From Paramacrobiotus metropolitanus (taxonomy: Eukaryota > Tardigrada > Eutardigrada > Parachela > Macrobiotidae), in assembly GCF_019649055.1 (NCBI RefSeq), contig NW_026570283.1, positions 186,001 to 250,000 of the forward strand: 64,000 nt of DNA. The letters run 5' to 3'. Positions 61,201 through 64,000 of this stretch are shown here, piece after piece. A program made the translations under genes and the position numbers. Numbering within the stretch: position 1 is the first letter of the stretch; every line of letters starts with the position of its first letter. Below the pieces are notes generated by a model that saw only the letters and a program-made list of their open reading frames with translations, did no database searches and was not told the DNA's origin.

Positions 61201-63415
61201 AGATCGGCTAAGATGGTCGCAGAACCCGGCACGCGGCAGTTGATCCCGATGAGGCCGTTCTTTAAGTTCTTGAAGCAGAAGATGACGTCGCCTTTTTTGA
61301 GGTTAATAGCAGGGTAGCGGCGCAGAAAGTTCTAGAAAATGCCTTCGGTTTAAATAATTGGAATGACGGTGAAAGGTCACCTTACCAATGTGGCGGTTTT
61401 AATCACGGACACCTGGACTTTAATGAACGGGCAGAAGTTTTTAATAGAGAGCACCCTGAGGACCGTGGCGGCATCGTCATCTTCTGGATTGGAGGAGCGG
61501 AGATTGGCAAAGACTAGACAAGCGCAAGCGTTAATGGCACGAGCGCGCTCCAGGTCCGCATCGTTCAGTGGCGAGCCTTTAATGTATTCCACGCTCTCTT
61601 GGTAAGAATTCAGAAGCACCACAAACGCTTCGTTTGGCTCCTCTCTATCAGCATTATGAAAAATTACGAAGGAAATTGGCAGGCTATCGAACGATAACTA
61701 ACGTAACAGCATCCCCCTAGCAGAAATGACAACCCTTATTGAACTAAGGCGTTGGTAATAGATAAAACGTACGGATGCAGAAAAACAACTTGAATTTTGG
61801 CTGTTCCTTTGGTCTTTGCATCGTCGTAGAAGTCATTGAGGAAATGCATGGCCATCTGGTAGTTAACGTGTCCGCAAACGATTACGTGACTGCAGAAGTG
61901 GAGAATGTTTTCTACTTGGAGCGTGTGTAGTCAAGTATGCTACGACTATAAAGTGGTAAAAAATAATTCCTTACTTGTAGTTTAAATTTCGATCAGCTAC
62001 GGGATAGCGCTGCGGAGCGGGAATCAAATGAGCCACCGACGACATCAGAGTGGCCAAGTAAACCTAGTGGCATGGTTAGCGGGTGACGATGGGCATCAAT
62101 AACAACAGCGACTGATTTATCCATCCGACAACTTACCACGCAAACAAAAATGTAGAACGTGCTGAAAATCCGCCCCAGTACTGTCTTCGTCACTAGGTCA
62201 CCATATCCGACTGTGGAGATGGTCACCACGGAGAAGTAGCAGTAGTCCCAGATTGTCTGGTTGACGCCTTCGCTTTCCGGCATCCAAGGATCGCCGCCAC
62301 ATTCCAGCTACAACATTCACAAAACCATCGGTATATCTGTCAGATGTACTTTTTTTAATTTCGACAGTAGCCAGTTTCCGTAACAATAAAGCTGCGGTGG
62401 CGCAAACTGAAAACTAAAAATAGGATTCGAAATTAAACACTGTAACCTTTGAAAAAATATTTAAACATTTCGCTCAATTATTATTTCATTTTGCATTGGG
62501 TAGCTGAAAATCACTGACACCTGAAGTTATTTTTTCTTTCAAAATGGTGCAGTATATTTCGATCTTTTATAAATGTATTACATAATTAGCGTTTGTATGC
62601 ACATGCACTTGATTGAGGTACATCTTCGCCTGCATTAAAAAGTAGTTGCCATAAGCATTTACGCTGTGCTTTTTTACCATGGGAGTAAACCATAAAATCT
62701 CTGTCGCTCTCGATCCACACATTTTACCAAGCACCGGAAATATTATGTAAGGTTATGCTTTTCTATAAAGAGCCAGTGCATAGTAATAAAAGTTGCCATT
62801 CCCACCATTAAAACGGCATTAACGGCGTTCTTTACCATCAGAAATGAGCCACCACCGGAAATGATGAAGACAAAAATAACCGCGCCCAATCGGGCCAGTT
62901 GAACTTGCGCGATATTCTTAAGTATCCTCTTTCGATGCGCCAGGTCAATCGCCCAGCCTAGGTTAACCACACGCAAAAAACGCAGCCCTGCAACACATAT
63001 GCTTTTGCAATAATTTCCGTCAAGTACCCACATATTGCGCGTATATGTCTAAGTATCACTGCATTGTACAGCGTTTTTCATGTGCATGTACCGGGTCTAA
63101 AAATAAATTCACTTTCAGCGTGTCAATCATACTTAATCCTATGTCCAAAAACGTCCCTCCTGTTGATTAGTGTGAACTGATTACCCGGGAAAATTAACGA
63201 AAGATGACGCCCGGGCAGAACTAGCAAACTGGGTCAAATTTCTCTAGCCGATTTGGCGTTGGTAAATTTTGAAATGTGATGCGGCTATCTTCGCACTTAC
63301 CGAACCAATTTCGCTTCAGATACATGGCTAAAATTGAGTGGGGTATGGTGAAATAATCTGCATACGTTGTCGTTGTCAAGAACAGGAAGCGGGCTTTCTT
63401 GCTCGTTGCCAAGAA
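58300..63415 (-). CDS. Slo1/BK-like potassium channel, 5' incomplete
   Basis: Large-conductance K+ channel of the Slowpoke family. Fifteen exons (63415-63301, 62987-62836, 62307-62137, 62063-61975, 61889-61773, 61644-61386, 61331-61066, 60997-60836, 60740-60655, 60330-59906, 59830-59606, 59548-59284, 59178-59057, 58978-58745, 58509-58300) join in frame to 965 aa. S0, S1 and part of S2 lie upstream, probably beyond the window. Visible: S3 (YADYFTIPHSILAMYLKRNW), S4 (GLRFLRVVNLG), pore with filter TVGYGD, RCK1 (HVIVCGHVNYQM; YIKGSPLNDADLERA; VLRVLSIKNF), a cysteine cluster YCDKCHADVNPERIRKCHC, FDSTGMFWWCHP, RCK2 and the end of the cytoplasmic gating ring. Sequence blocks match Slo1 rather than Slo2. 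The calcium-bowl position reads FLSQDRNYLDFRY and lacks the acidic run; S4 has Asn where Slo1 has its third Arg. Both suggest altered gating. Confidence 0.85.
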
Positions 63416-64000
63416 CTATCAAAAAGGACCGGCATTGTAACACTGTTTATGTGGACGAACTGAATGAGAATTATAATTCTGTAAATACATTTCCTAAATC
63501 ACTGTTTAATTTCTCGCAATTTTCACGTATTATTATGAGTTATTTATGCGTGCACCAGTTTTGTCGGTTTCTGGGAACAGATAATTTATCTTAACGCACA
63601 TTAAATAATGTACTGAAGAAAATGTGTATTCAGTCGAAGTTGCGAACTATTAAATTCAGGAAATACGACAAAAAATTTAAGCTGCAACGTATACGGTATA
63701 CGTACTCGTAAAAGGAAGTAAAATAAAAGATAAGTATTAAAATTCAGATCCACAAGCCACCAAACGTTCCATTTATGATGATTTGGATCAGCGCATAACT
63801 CAGTGTCCTCACATTTCCTATAAAGTTCAAATTCGCTGTTATTTTCGGCATTCTTGCTTTGATCTTATAAATATTATTTTAAAACCGCTGGTAATGCTTA
63901 TATCCATTATCTAGCATAAAAAACGGGCTATTGAGCACCTTTCAAATATGAACGTAAATAATAATAGTTACTCCGTACTCAGTCCGTAGTATTCAGTAAT
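63416..64000. other. Upstream intron of the Slo-like gene
   Basis: Begins at the acceptor of the first visible exon (63416) and continues to the window edge. No S0-S2 coding exon could be recognised, so the 5' exons are presumably to the right. Confidence 0.5.

Noticed and set aside
58300-63415. Slo2 (KCNT, sodium-activated) assignment for the channel
   Set aside because: The pore, RCK1 and DSTGMFxWC blocks align with Slo1, and the order of RCK motifs follows BK.

Overview
This is eukaryotic, almost certainly ecdysozoan, nuclear DNA. The genes are split into short exons with GT-AG introns of about 45 nt to several kb, there are no operons, and the content is animal: a Slo-type potassium channel, a Six4/5 homeobox gene, a PLAT-lipoxygenase, astacin proteases, CBM14 chitin-binding proteins, a WAP protein, an expansion-like MH2 protein and gustatory-receptor-like 7TM proteins. 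The mix of chitin binding, GR-like receptors and expansion fits a moulting invertebrate. A tardigrade is my best guess, but the species is not proven by the sequence. All exon models were assembled by hand from splice signals, reading phase and family homology, so individual boundaries may be off by a base or use a neighbouring site.

Layout. 1-344: last exon of a rhodopsin-family peptide GPCR. 1215-6791: three gustatory-receptor-like genes, two complete and one truncated. 7978-8639: a secreted CBM14 protein. 9396-10336: a 937-bp mariner-like element. 11494-12100: a small WAP protein. 12672-23044: a seven-exon MH2 gene of the expansion type with three long introns. 23045-27993: mostly gene-free, holding a head-to-head pair of TA-flanked MITEs. 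27994-30379: Six4/5. 32526-34057: an orphan six-cysteine secreted protein. 35220-38926: a complete 16-exon lipoxygenase. 40246-53099: a tandem array of four astacin genes, each with two bulb-type (B-lectin) domains. 54568-55224: a glycine-rich secreted prepropeptide. 56147-57309: a second CBM14 protein. 58300-63415: the 3' fifteen exons of a divergent Slo1/BK-like channel that runs off the right edge.

The most notable content is (i) the four-copy astacin/B-lectin array, with identical intron phases in all copies and clear frame lesions in the first and last copies (a 4-bp duplication and a 2-bp deletion); (ii) a lipoxygenase with all iron ligands intact and a glycine at the position that usually predicts R stereospecificity; (iii) a BK-like channel whose calcium bowl and one S4 arginine are lost; and (iv) a Six4 C-terminus that is open in two frames and could be switched by a 100-nt intron. 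No prokaryotic, viral, CRISPR or RNA-gene content was found.
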